Assembly (NCBI RefSeq): GCF_000204055.1
Contig: NW_006768767.1
Span: 1,094,168 to 1,158,167 of the forward strand
Reading direction: 5' to 3'
From: Melampsora larici-populina 98AG31
Lineage: Eukaryota > Basidiomycota > Pucciniomycetes > Pucciniales > Melampsoraceae
Length of the DNA: 64,000 nt
The position numbers were made by a program, and so were the translations under genes. The notes under the pieces are model-generated. The model was not told the origin of the DNA and ran no database searches. It was given only the letters and a program-made list of their open reading frames with translations. This document shows positions 23,084 through 33,840 of the stretch, one piece after another; position 1 is the first letter of the stretch, and each line of letters starts with the position of its first letter.

Positions 23084-23846
23084 GGGGGCTACTAAAAAGC
23101 GCCCGCAAATAAAACCTGAGACCGCCCGCTTTTAGAATCCGGTGGTTACTAAGATTGTTGGACTGAACTGTGGTTCAGTCCCGAGGTCCTGATCTGTGTG
23201 ATCGTTGGAATCCAATCAAACAGAACCGGGCGGTCTTGAAAGTTATCGAGAAGCCCTCAAAACCTCCCGGTACACACATCTCACAACCTGGATAGCAAGT
23301 TGCCACCCGAGTTGCCGAGCTTCTCCCAGAGATCTACTTGTGTGCAACCAGACTCTAGAGTTCATACAATATTTATAGGGCTCGCTGGTGGGGCTGATGT
23401 TAGGAAGGGATCCTGAGTACAAACCAAAAGGCTTTTACACCCTCCTCCTAGATTCCGACTCGATGAAGCTAGAATTGCCCGTATGTCTGCCAGTCTCTTC
23501 ATTTGGCAAGTCTTGAAACTTTGACCAGACCAAGTGAGGGATCAAACCCCATTAAACTGTTTGAATGGTCACAACAGCTCAGAGCCTTGAGTGTCTTTTG
23601 AGCAGAGCTTAACAATCCAGTTGAAGTTAACGATCAATATGGTGGATGAGATGTGTGTAGCGGGAGGTTTTGAGGGCTTCTCGATAACTTTCAAGACCGC
23701 CCGGTTCTGTTTGATTGGATTCCAACGATCACACAGATCAGGACCTCGGGACTGAACCACAGTTCAGTCCAACAATCTTAGTAACCACCGGATTCTAAAA
23801 GCGGGCGGTCTCAGGTTTCATTTGCGGGCGCTTTTTAGTAGCCCCC
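23084..23846. mobile_element. Foldback (MULE-like) element with about 200-bp inverted ends
   Basis: The left arm (23084 to about 23283) and the right arm (about 23643-23846) are near-identical inverted copies starting GGGGCTACTAAAAAGCGCCC. A unique centre of about 360 bp has no gene. The left flank is TTTTTTTTGG and the right flank reads TTTTTTTTTGG, consistent with a 9-11 bp target duplication in a T-run. Long inverted arms and this duplication size fit Mutator-like non-autonomous elements. The flanks on both sides contain matching GGCGGGG/CCCCGCC and T-rich blocks, so it appears to have landed inside another short repeat. Confidence 0.75.
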
Positions 23847-24088
23847 TTTTTTTTTGGCGGGGCAAAAAACAAAAATAGACTTTTGAAAGAATTTTCCCCG
23901 CCAAAAAAAACTATATGCGCTCTGAGGAGCGAAAACACGGACACTTATGTAATCCAACGCGTGATGGGAAGTGTTTGACCTTGCTGAGCGGAGAGTGTAG
24001 TGCGCCTACTGGCCATGGCGCCTCGCATCAGAACATAAGCTTAACTAAGGCCCTCTCCCACCTCGGAGAGGATCAGAGCATAAGTCGC

Positions 24089-24182
24089 AGTATCTGGACG
24101 TGTCTCCACTGTGTGTAGACGGTCATGAATAAGGCCTGTGACGTGTACGTCGATAAGCTTACTAGATCCCAAACTTTGCACA
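24089..24182 (+). repeat. Dispersed direct repeat, copy 2
   Basis: Second copy of the 22925-23031 block, sharing GTGTGTAGACGGTCATGA, ACGTCGATAAGCTTACTA and CAAACTTTGCACAA. Confidence 0.6.
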
Positions 24183-24300
24183 AGCGGAAACTCGCCAACG
24201 CGCATGAGCGCAGGGTCCAGATCTTTTCGCTTAGCTGGCTAGCGTGCCTACTGGCCATGGTGCGTCGCAGGAAAATGTGATATAGATTCTTCAATGATAA

Positions 24301-24327
24301 TGGATGGATGGATGGATGGATGGATGG
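24301..24327 (+). repeat. (GGAT)n microsatellite
   Basis: Seven tandem copies of the four-base unit TGGA. Confidence 0.9.
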
Positions 24328-24451
24328 AAATTGATTCGATAAAAAGTCAGGTGGGAGAGAATGTCAGCCAAAAGACAAAGATACAAACTGCTGCAAATTG
24401 TTAGCCATGTCACTTTCTTACGATTACGCTCTGGACTCAGTATACATTTCA

Positions 24452-24604
24452 TTCTCTTTGGTTTGGGTTCACAATAGCCATGAACCCATCTGCAATCAGA
24501 TTTTAGCATCATTCCCACTCTTATAGAATAAACAGATAGAACCGCAAGGTGTATGGTATGGTTGGATATGTTGTGCAATACAAAACCTTACGCCCATTCA
24601 ATTA
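24452..24604 (+). pseudogene. Duplicated, internally deleted 3' end of the alternative oxidase gene
   Basis: TTCTCTTTGGTTTGGGT, an intron end, and the first codons of the last AOX exon (AACCCATxTGCxATCA) are copied from 19251-19302. They are joined directly to a copy of the 3' flank 19687-19794 (TTTTAGCATCA...AGAATAAACxGATAGAA...TTGTGCAATAC). The rest of the exon is missing. Identity is high but not perfect, so this is an old partial duplication lying 5 kb from the source in the same orientation. It cannot encode protein. Confidence 0.8.
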
Positions 24605-24712
24605 AGATTCTTCAGACAAGTATAAAGCTTGATCACTAAACTTGATGGATGCACTGATTAGTTAGAATAACTTTCAAATCAAATTCAAGAATGACTTCAT
24701 TATTATTAGAGA

Positions 24713-25670
24713 TCATGAAAGTTTAGACTTAAAAGAATAATAACGAAACAATAAAGTTAAGAATCCATTTAAAAAAGTAAAGGGGAAACAAAACCAATTT
24801 AAAATCCAAAGTAACTTGGAATGACTTTGATTTAAATTTTGAATTAAATCTTTCACTTTTGATTCTAATTGAATTAAATCGTGATCATTATTTAAAATAT
24901 AATCAGAATAAATTAGTTTTGATTTTAATGGTAATTGTGATTGAATTTTTTGTTGTGCTGTTGGTTTATCTAATTGATTTCTTGACATTAATCTTTCCAA
25001 TTGAATTTCTTCTGAACTAAAAATTAGAAAAAAAACAAAGGCATTAATTGATCACGAATTGGAAAAAAAAGAAAGATAAATAAGAACTTACCAATAAACC
25101 AAAATAACTTTACCACAAAATTTCCACATACCAGTTTCAATTAATAAAGGAGAATCAATCACACAAACTTTAGAACCCATTAACCAAAGTTTACAAATTT
25201 GAAATAACATTAATCTTCTAATTTTAGGATGTAAAGTTTTATCTAACCATTTACGTTCTGTTGGATTTGCGAAAATGATTGAACCTAATTTTTCACGATT
25301 TAGAGTACCATTTGAATTAATTATATTGGGGATATGTGAGAAATGTGATTGGATTTGTTGAAGTGATTTCGTGCCTGGTTCTACAACTTGTCTGGAAATT
25401 AAATCTAAGTCTATGATTGGTATCTTGTTTGATTTTAAAATTGATGAAACTGTTGATTTTCCTATTGGATTTGATTTTTGGTCAAAATGAGGTTTATAAA
25501 ATCGACTGTCAATGTCATTTTCTCTTCATGATTTAGAAGCAGTTCTTGGGCAAGAGATACCTGATGCGATTCCACCTGTTAATCCGATCACTAAGAAAGG
25601 AAACAAATCAGATTAGCATTGAATTAATCTTGAGTAGAACTGGAATGGAATTGGACCACTTGCCTAACAT
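24713..25670 (-). CDS. Dephospho-CoA kinase, 236 residues, four exons
   Basis: Exons on the minus strand are 25670-25664, 25590-25561, 25461-25092 and 25016-24713; together 711 bases in frame. The enzyme phosphorylates the 3' hydroxyl of dephospho-CoA with ATP, the last step of coenzyme A synthesis. Splicing rebuilds the P-loop GLTGGIASGKSTV across exons two and three. Other family marks are IIDLDLISRQVV, REKLGSIIFANPTERKWLD, LHPKIRRLM and DSPLLIETGMWK. The C-terminus ends in a hydrophobic segment (WILNWFCFPFTFLNGFLTLL), as seen in some eukaryotic members with a membrane anchor. The first exon is 7 bases and its intron starts with GC (GCAAGT). The gene is divergent from the TFIIIA-like gene, with about 310 bases between starts. 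Confidence 0.9.
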
Positions 25671-25980
25671 CTTTTCGATTTATTTTTACAATTAAAACCG
25701 ATTGGATGAAGGTGATGATATTAAGAAATTGAATAAATTATATTTTAGAATGTTGATACAAAGAAAGAGTACTAAGCTGAAGTTTCCATATTGTGTTCTT
25801 GATGAAGGTTCGATCTTACGAAAGGAGATGGGGTTAAAGGGTTCATCATGTGATCGATCGGCTGCGGAATGTGATATGTATGTAACTAGCGTATATGTAG
25901 CCGCAGTCGTTTCATGGTTTTAAATTTTTGCGAAACTTGAACCAGATCAACCGCCAACACACCTCATTGCAAAGGAAACC
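25671..25980. promoter_or_regulatory. Shared divergent promoter region (dephospho-CoA kinase / TFIIIA-like)
   Basis: The two ATGs are 310 bases apart on opposite strands and no other gene fits between them, so both promoters must be here. I see no convincing TATA box on either side, which suits housekeeping genes. Confidence 0.45.
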
Positions 25981-27616
25981 ATGTCTGTCGTTTTATACCC
26001 AATCTCAACCACTTCTCAACACTTTTCAACTTCATCATCACCATCACCATCTTCTTCTTCCCAAAGCTCATACAGATCACCAAGTTCAAAATCAATTCAA
26101 AAACGTAAAAGATCTTTATCAGAAGATTCAAATTCATCCGTTTTAACTCAAAAATGTAATTCGAACGATCCTATTCAAATCATAGAAGGAGTTTTAACTT
26201 CAACATCAAATAATCGAGCCAATGATCTCGGAACGAAGAACAAAAAACGGTATCAATGTACTTGGACTGGCTGTACGAGGACTTATGCTAAACCTATCAG
26301 ACTCAAAGAGCATGAAAGGAGTCATACAAACGAAGTGAGTCAACCGTTCATCGCCCTTGATTCGTTTTCTTGCTGCAATTATCTTGAATGCGGTCAATCC
26401 AACTGACTCAATGAATTTCGATAACAGAGACCTCATGCTTGTCCGCATTGTCCAGCAACGTATAGACGTGATACCCATTTAACAGCTCATATTAGAATGC
26501 ATTTACCAGAAGAATCAAAGCCGTTTGAATGTGGATGGAAAGAAATGGACGATGAAACGAATATTTGTTCAAAACGGTTTTGGACAAAACAACATTTGAA
26601 GGTTCATAGAGAAAGTATACACGAAGGAAAGAAGGGACAAGCGAAGTTCATTGTTAGTTTTTTTTCACTTCTTTTTGGAAATATCAATTGGAACTGAAGT
26701 TTGGAAAGATGAAACTAATTTTGATTTTGATTTCGGTTGATGGCGTATATGAGTTCAGTGTCAAATTTGTGATCGAGAATTTTTAAAACATCATTTACTT
26801 CGAACCCATCATTCAGAAATCCACTGTAGTCCCGGAACAAAACCTTACATCTGTACTCATGAGAATTGTAAAAAATCATTTGAAACAGGAAGTAAATTAA
26901 AGAAACATGAAAAAACTCATTCAGAATTCAGATATACATGTATTCATGAAGATTGTATGAAGAAATCGATTCAAGATCGAAGTTTTCAAACTTGGAGTGA
27001 TTTACAAATTCATACAAAAGAATTACATCCACCTAGATGTTTTTTTGGGAAATGTGATGGGACTAAATTATTTAAAAATCAAAAATCTTTACGTGAACAT
27101 ATTTCAAATATACATCCTGAACGAAATGAATCAGATTCAGAAGGATCTGTTGAAAAACTGACTTCAACTTCAAATCCATCGCATTCGATCAATCCTTCAT
27201 CAACTAAACCTTTCAAATGTGATGAATTTGATACAGAGTCAATAAAATGTGGTAAATCTTATCAATCGCTTAGAGCTTTACAGAGTCATAAACTAGCAAT
27301 CCATCAAACCCAAAGACTAGAAAAAGTTCAAGAAATCCAACCGCCGAAGAAGAAATCCAAAACGAATTCAAGAGTTGAGAAATTAACACAACTTTCATTA
27401 TTGACCGGAACGGGATATGAACCTAATGAAGATCATTCAAAGAGAAGATTTAGTTGTCCTTCTGATCATTTATTGAATGATCGAAATGGAAAGAAATGTT
27501 TGGTTAGGTTTAATCGGGTTTATGATGTACAACGTCATCTTAAATCTGATCATGATTTAGAGATTAATAAAGAAGATTTAAAAGCCTTTTTTGAAAGTTC
27601 GAATTTGAATTCTTGA
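25981..27616 (+). CDS. TFIIIA-like C2H2 zinc-finger protein, 478 residues
   Basis: Exons are 25981-26334, 26428-26652 and 26759-27616; joined length 1437 bases in frame. After a serine-rich N-terminus (about 85 residues) come closely spaced C2H2 fingers. Examples are CTWTGCTRTYAKPIRLKEH, CPHCPATYRRDTHLTAHIRM, CQICDREFLKHHLLRTHH and CTHENCKKSFETGSKLKKH, then more after a linker (CGKSYQSLRALQSHKLAIH, CLVRFNRVYDVQRHLKSDH). The alternating finger types with long interhistidine spacing and a spacer before the last fingers resemble transcription factor IIIA, which binds the 5S rRNA gene and recruits RNA polymerase III. Other multi-finger proteins cannot be fully excluded. Introns are GT-AG; the second donor is GTTAGT. 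Confidence 0.8.
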
Positions 27617-27719
27617 TGAAGAAAAAAATGATACATTGATTTGAGGAATTAGATTGAATGATTTGATTAGCAAAGTGAAGTAAGTTTGTAGAAATATCTA
27701 GCATAATAAGTTGAATGAT

Positions 27720-27857
27720 CTTTCCTTTTCTTTCTTTTTTGTCTTTTTTTCTCTTTTTTCTTTCTTTTTCCTTTTTTCTTTCTTTTTTCTTTCTTTTTTC
27801 TTTCTTTTTTCTTTCTTTTTCCTTTCTTTTTTCTTTCGTTTTTCTTTCTTTTTTCAA
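27720..27857 (+). repeat. Polypyrimidine (CTTTTTT)n-type low-complexity tract
   Basis: About 138 bases of imperfect TTTC/CTTTTTT repeats, almost free of A and G. It lies 100 bases after the TFIIIA-like stop and may be part of its 3' flank. Confidence 0.85.
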
Positions 27858-28829
27858 TGGGATTTAAATGGACTCCAATAAGATGATTTTTTTAACTTAA
27901 CAAAGTCACTTTCAGGCGGTAAAACTCTCAGGCCTGCGTAGGGACCTACGCGCAATGTGGCTCTCCTGGCATGAGAAGTCATGAGATTTAATAGGGGAAA
28001 AAAGGACTCAATGAAAAAGTTTTGCAGCAGAAGACTTTCCAAATTCTACCTGGGGAAATTGAAGTCCTGCTGCTTCCGAGTGGGACCCTCAACTCAGATC
28101 ATCTATATCTGGAGTTATTCTCAAGTTTTCACCAAAACTGTGTGGGCAAAATAACAAGCCACTGGACCTAGTAAAAGGCCTGTATGGTATATAGACCAAG
28201 TAAATTTTGACCTTGACCAACCATTTTCAGTCAACCAAATCACTTTTAAACCCCCATTGGGGCAAAACATCAGAAAATACTTAGAAATAGTAAAGAGCAA
28301 AGATCACAAAGACAGATTTGCTTCAAAAACCATCAACTAGCTTGTTTACCAATAAGATCAAACAGATAAATCTAGAAGACAGCTGCTGAAAACTTTCTTG
28401 TCTTTACGCTTATAGATCTACCCTTGGCCAGCTCAGACTCCCTAAGTTAAAACTCATTCCAACTACCACCGTGCCAACTACAATCACTGAATCATCCCTC
28501 GGATCCAAAAATCCGAGCGTTCCACTCTGGTCCACTCTCCTCACATTGTGCGCGACCCTGAAAAGGCACCGAATCGGGAAACAGTCGAGTCAATTGCCAT
28601 AGGAGGATGCAGCGGATATTTTTCTGAACCACGCATTGCCTCCATCTTACCAGACAGATTTAGTAACTTTTAGCAAGAAGGATTGTGTTGTAAGGAGAGA
28701 GCACATAAATTTATCTTTTCCGCTTTTCAGATTCGGAAGCAGGACACTGCTCAAGAAAACAAGACGTCTTCGTGATTGGAAAAGCAGAATCCGCACGATG
28801 TGAATGGTGCAATCAAAGAGAGGGCGTGA
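27858..28829. other. Intergenic; no gene supported
   Basis: No coding pattern on either strand. It leads into the diverged tandem array at 28830. Confidence 0.4.
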
Positions 28830-29830
28830 AACAGATTCTGATTGTATAACGTTTAGTCACGTGATGTGTTGAATTACCACTCAAGTATGCGGTTGATTAG
28901 CAACTAATTTTCAAAATGGTATTCACCAAATGTTCTGATGGTTCTTTAGGTAAAATCGTCCATAAAAGTCAGGATTCATTGAAACTTGTGTTTCTTGTTC
29001 CCTGCTTTCCCGCTGGTTTCATACATCTCTGGCGAGTATGTATTTGTATTGTGATGTCATAAGATAATTCGTACAAGTCTGGATTTATCAAAAGTGCAAT
29101 TCTTGTTCCCTACTTCCCCGCTGGTTTCACCAGTCTTTGGTGGGTTGTGGGGTAAGTCATCGGGAAAATAGATAAGGTTGAGGTCAGAATCAAAGAAAAG
29201 ACACGAAACCGATTGTGTTTTGTTTCAAAACGTACTGTTATATAAGCTGTTTATTTCTAACTCAAGTCTGCGGTTGATAAATAACCTATTTTAAAAAGAT
29301 ATTCATCAAATGTACTGATGGTCCTTCAAATGAAAACCTTTAAGTGAAATCACTCATACAAGTCTAGTTTTATCGAAACCCGCGTTTTTCGTTACCTACT
29401 TTCCCGCTGGTTTCATTAACCTTTGGTGTTGAGCTATCTGAGCTATTGTTGTGAGGGAATTAATCGGAAAAATAGATAACGTCATAAAGAACAGACGTGA
29501 AATAGATTTTCTTTGGTTTCAAAATGTATTGTTTGTATATAACTTTCAAGTTTGTGGTTGTTAAAGCCACTTATTTTGTAAAATGTTATTCATCAAATAT
29601 ACTGATAGTTCTTTACGTAGACTCCTTTAGGCAAAATCATCCATACAAGTCTGAATTTAAAATCAGTTTTCCTTGTTCCCTACTTGCCTGCAAACCCAAC
29701 TAAGTCCCTTCCTCCTCGAGTCACCGTGAGAACTTAGGGATGGAGGTCATCACAAGGAGCGAGGGACTAATTAACAAGTCAAGTGCGACTTGCCCGCTGG
29801 TTTCACAAATCTTCGTAGCTGATGCTTTTG
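28830..29830 (+). repeat. Diverged tandem array, three units of about 280-370 bp
   Basis: Three successive units share the order: GTGAAA-AGATT, CAAGTxTGxGGTTG, ATTCATCAAAT-TACTGATxGT, CATACAAGTCT, TCCCTACTTxCCC, then CCCGCTGGTTTCA. Copies start near 28820, 29200 and 29490, with an extra partial piece near 29070-29170. The last copy is interrupted near 29700-29770 by a short block with inverted AAGTCCCT ends. No protein is encoded. Its position directly upstream of the oxidoreductase at 30039 makes it part of that gene's 5' region. Confidence 0.65.
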
Positions 29831-30038
29831 TGTTGTGAGGTAGGTATAAATGAGGCTGAGATTATGTCAATTGACTGGTATCATCAAATTCATAAATCAC
29901 GAGCCTGACCCTAATTATCAAAAATAGCTAATCACTCTCATTTTTTTGCAAGCTTTTCGTAATATTCTTTATCATTCAACGTTTTTGAAAATAAATTTTC
30001 TTTACTTTATCTCATTAATCAATCAATCTCGCGTTCAA

Positions 30039-31161
30039 ATGAATCTTCGCATAAATTTAATCACTGTTTCGGCAGCCTTACATCTTGTACTGCGCTGCCT
30101 CATTGCAGTGCCTACTGGTCTGGTTCCAGGTGGTTCGTAAATTTTACTTGGATCCTTCGATATTAACTTCAATTTATTCTAACCTTGACTTCTCGCGACA
30201 TCAATCATCAGAAGTCTTGAATGTCAAAAGCACGTTGAGATATCTTGACCCGAGTGTATCCCTAGAATTTAGCCCAGCAAGAGACCAAGGACGAAATGCA
30301 CACATGCAGTATTTAAAAGGAGTACAAGTTATAAAAGAGGTTTTGGTCCATGACGTTCGCGGGGTCGAGGATCAATTCAAATTGGACTTACACGGATTTA
30401 CTTACGTCAAGGACAAAGTCATAGGGCTTGAAGATTGTAAGAATGACCATCAGTATGGTGAATTGCTCAGGCCAGCTGCTGAAGAGCTGGTAAAGAAGAT
30501 GTGAGGATGTCATACAGAATCATTCGCTCATGACTGTGTTCTGATGTGAGTGATGTTGCACAGGACCAATGCCGATGCAGTTGTTGCCTTCGAATCGCGG
30601 CTTCGAGATCGAGAGGCCAATTTGGATGATATAGGTCGCAGTAGAGCACCTGTGCCCAGTGTACATGCTGATTTCTCCCCGGAAGGTGCACAACGTGCCA
30701 TATTGAATGCTATTGATGTTGCTCTTGGATCGGATAACAAAGAAGCAGAAAGGTTTAAGACTCTTGCTCAGGATGAAGCCAATAAAGTTGTCATCATCAA
30801 TATCTGGAGGCCTCTTCAAGTCATCAAAAAGGATCCACTGGCACTATGTGATTGGAGATCTGTAGACATAGAAAAAGATCCACAGGCGTACAACCCGCGA
30901 GGTCCTGGAAGGGCCGCTTCTATGCAATGGCGTTATAACCCAAATAATCAATGGTATTGGCTTAGTAATCAAGAGACAGACGAGGTGGCCATGTTTGTAC
31001 AATATGACAGTGCTGCAGCAGGACACATGACCTTACCTCATGCATCATTCAAAGGACCAGGTGATAAAGATTTACCAGTAAGAAGAAGCGCTGAGGTAAG
31101 AGTGATGGCAGTGTTATCCAAAGATTCAGATAAGATACAAAAGAAGGTTGTATCGATCTAG
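30039..31161 (+). CDS. CmcJ/NvfI-type (GA4 desaturase-like) oxidoreductase with a signal peptide, 325 residues
   Basis: Exons are 30039-30129, 30212-30500 and 30564-31161; together 978 bases in frame with GT-AG introns. The body fits the fungal family around CmcJ, NvfI and AsaB, Fe(II)/2-oxoglutarate-type enzymes of secondary metabolism. Visible are the HxD metal pair in SVHADFSPEGA, the NIWRPL block with DPLALCDWRSVD, a WYWLSNQETDEVAMF strand, PHASFKGPG with the probable third His ligand, and a terminal RRSAEVRVMAVL. Unusually, it opens with MNLRINLITVSAALHLVLRC, a hydrophobic start that predicts secretion or ER entry; most family members are cytosolic. Substrate cannot be told. It stands alone, without other biosynthetic genes nearby. 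Confidence 0.82.
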
Positions 31162-31536
31162 TGGATCCGTTCATACAATGAAATCATCATGGGAACATTG
31201 TTTTTGATCTTGTATCTTCATTCTTACGTTACTACAAAATATAATTTCTTCATGAAACCTCCTGCCACTTGTGTGTTGTCAATGTCATACAGGAACCGGA
31301 ACCAGCTTTAATAGAATCATCTTCAATTTTAAAAAAGCTCTTCTATACGTAGATGTCCAATTCTTACCAGACCATGTCTGAAAAGATGAGAAATATAGCA
31401 AGAAAATCAAAGGTAGGTTTTGGAGTGCTGGAATAAGGTTGAACGTTTGAGTTTTCTATGTCAGAATCTTGAGGAAGATTGATACTGTTAGGCAGGAAGA
31501 TTGATTCACAAATTAGTCTTACCTTTATTTGAAGAA

Positions 31537-31905
31537 TCAAATCAGAAGGGTCAGTACATCCTGAATGAATCGAGTTCAAGAACTATTTCTCACCTGAGTT
31601 TCTTGTTTTGCATGTTTGGGACCTGGTATTTGTTCTCTAGTTCCTTGCTTCTGTACCACATTTTTTCTCTGAACCTCTGAAGTATGTTGAGCATCTATGT
31701 TGTTATTGCTCAATACCAAAGCTGATCCTTGCCTTGATTCAATTGTTATAGTCTGGGAGTTTGGTGAAGTATCTGATGTGCCTTGAGACATTTCAAGGCT
31801 AGAAGCTTGAATCAAGCCAACTTGTGATGAACAGTGATAGAGGAAAGTGGGGTGTGGATTTGGTTTTACCCTTGAAGAGTCTCCAGGATTATCAGAGGAG
31901 GACAT
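31537..31905 (-). CDS. Hypothetical protein, about 104 residues or more
   Basis: An ATG at 31905-31903 opens a Ser/Gln-rich, hydrophilic frame (starting MSSSDNPGDSSRVKPNPHP) that runs to a plausible donor GTGAGA at 31593. The next acceptor (31561) would leave an intron of only 33 bases and a seven-residue tail. Without splicing the frame ends shortly after. No domain or homology is recognised, and it may not be a real gene. Confidence 0.25.
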
Positions 31906-33840
31906 TTATGAAACATGATGCAATCGATGGTAATCAAGGAGTGTGGTCAATTAAATTTGGTACCAATACTCTGATACTGCTAAAGCAATGATATACTGTA
32001 GTATGATACTGCAGTTCTCAATACTAAACTCACTCAAGATATTACAGCTGGTCCAATCCTCAAGTAAAGTATATTTGAAACTGTTACAATACTATTCATA
32101 GTAAAGTTGTGAGGGGTCAGCTACTGTTTGGCTGACTCTTCACTAAAACAGGTGAAATGCGGATACAATAATGGTTGACTAGGTTTTCACTTGGTACACA
32201 CAAGTGAAGACTTTGGTTAGTTGACCTCTAAAGAAAGGATTTAATGCCAGGGGGGTGGGAGAGTAGTCCTTCAAAGGAGCTTACTCAAGAGCTCTGTTGG
32301 TAATAGAGCCTGCAGAACTTTACACTCTGATTGATCAAAGGTTCCGCCAGATACTTTACACTCAACTCAGGAGGTATCCTATGCAATTCTAAAGCTTGGT
32401 TTTATAACTATATAGTCCCACTAGTTTAAAAGCCCCACTTTAAAGCTTACAAGGGCTTGAGGAAAGTTGTAGAACTATAAGATCAAATACAATAAAATCA
32501 CTTCACTCAATGCTCTTGGTAAGAATCAAGTAAGTTGTGATGTGGAATTGTGGAATTGTGGAATGGTAATAAGTTGGTTCTTCTTCTAGAGTGGCAAGAA
32601 GATGACTTTATATATTCCAGACCTAGGCGTCAACTTGTGGTTGGTGCTTAGGTTTGCTTTTCTTTGAGTTAGGTTTGGGTTAGGATTACTATTACTAGTT
32701 AAATCATAGTACGTCTTGTTGCTTAAGTGACTCTTGAAATTCAGCCATGAGTTGTAATTCTCATGGTTTTAGACAAGGTTCATATATTTACAATGTATTA
32801 CATATATTTACATGTGTGTTTGTTAGTCTGTGGTCCTGTACACAGGGCTCAGGGATGACAAAAGTAATGAATACTCACTACTATACTACAGTATCACAAT
32901 CCTGTATTAGGGGATTTCAAGTCAGAAATTTTTTGTGATTTTTTTTGAAAAACGGACAAGTTTTTACTTTTTAAAAAACAGACAAGTTTTTTAAATTTTA
33001 CAGTGTTTTATTTTCTGCAAATGTACAGTCAACAGCATTTGGGACACCTTTTGGGTGTTCTGATTTTTTTACATTTACAGTATATTTTGCAACATTGGAC
33101 AACTGGACTGTAAAATACCGTAAATTTCTTGACTTGAAACCCCCTGATATAGTGGCTGTGTTACTTATACTCATATCATGAAACAACCTCCAGGTTCTCA
33201 TAATTGATCCTAGGTCTAGAGCCTTCAGAATATAGAGTTGATATTTAGGGAATATGATAGGGCTATGTACCAGCTATGAGATCATTAGGCTGAGTGACAC
33301 CCCTAGAATCACTGGACCCAAGCTGCTCAGGGCCAAGCAGGTGCCTTGCCACACTTGGACAACACCCCAAAGTCCCAGAACTGACGGGACTATTGATGTG
33401 AGACTCAGGTGACCCAGTTTGGGTAGTCAGTGACAGTTTCCATAAAATAGTTATGAATGGTCAGGGCTATTCCATTGACATAGCCTTAGTATAAAGCTTA
33501 CAGGAAGCTGTGAAATGTTTGAAGTGAAATCCATTGTCAGAAGGGTTGTAAAGTAGAGTAAAAGAACTTGAAACTCTTCATGGATCACCCTTTGTTGGCC
33601 CATACTTGAGACTTGATGCAGAATCTTATTCTGAAATTTTCTTGCAAGAAAAATCTACACACCAATGATTAATAAGACACTGTTGAAAGTGCTTCAGTTC
33701 TCTCTTGCAAGACCCTTTATAACTCAATTTTCAGTATCATTTTCTAGGTTTGAAGCTCAGTGTAGTCTCTATTCCTTTTTTTGGATCATTCAGTGAAGAT
33801 TTCTATAAGTATTTCCACATCATACCAACATCAAGCACCA
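31906..33840. other. Intergenic, AT-rich; no gene supported
   Basis: About 1.9 kb without coding character. It includes A/T-rich low-complexity sequence near 32940-33000. The last part should hold the promoter of the gene at 33841. Confidence 0.4.

Noticed and set aside
25702..25923. Open frame between the CoA kinase and TFIIIA-like genes
   Set aside because: It lies in the shared promoter, overlaps both upstream regions and has no recognisable content.
27564..27857. Lysine/glutamate-rich frame on the minus strand
   Set aside because: It is a translation of the polypyrimidine tract and the TFIIIA-like 3' end.
31364..31579. Second exon for the hypothetical protein at 31905
   Set aside because: No splice pair gives a normal intron and a continuous frame; left out of the model.
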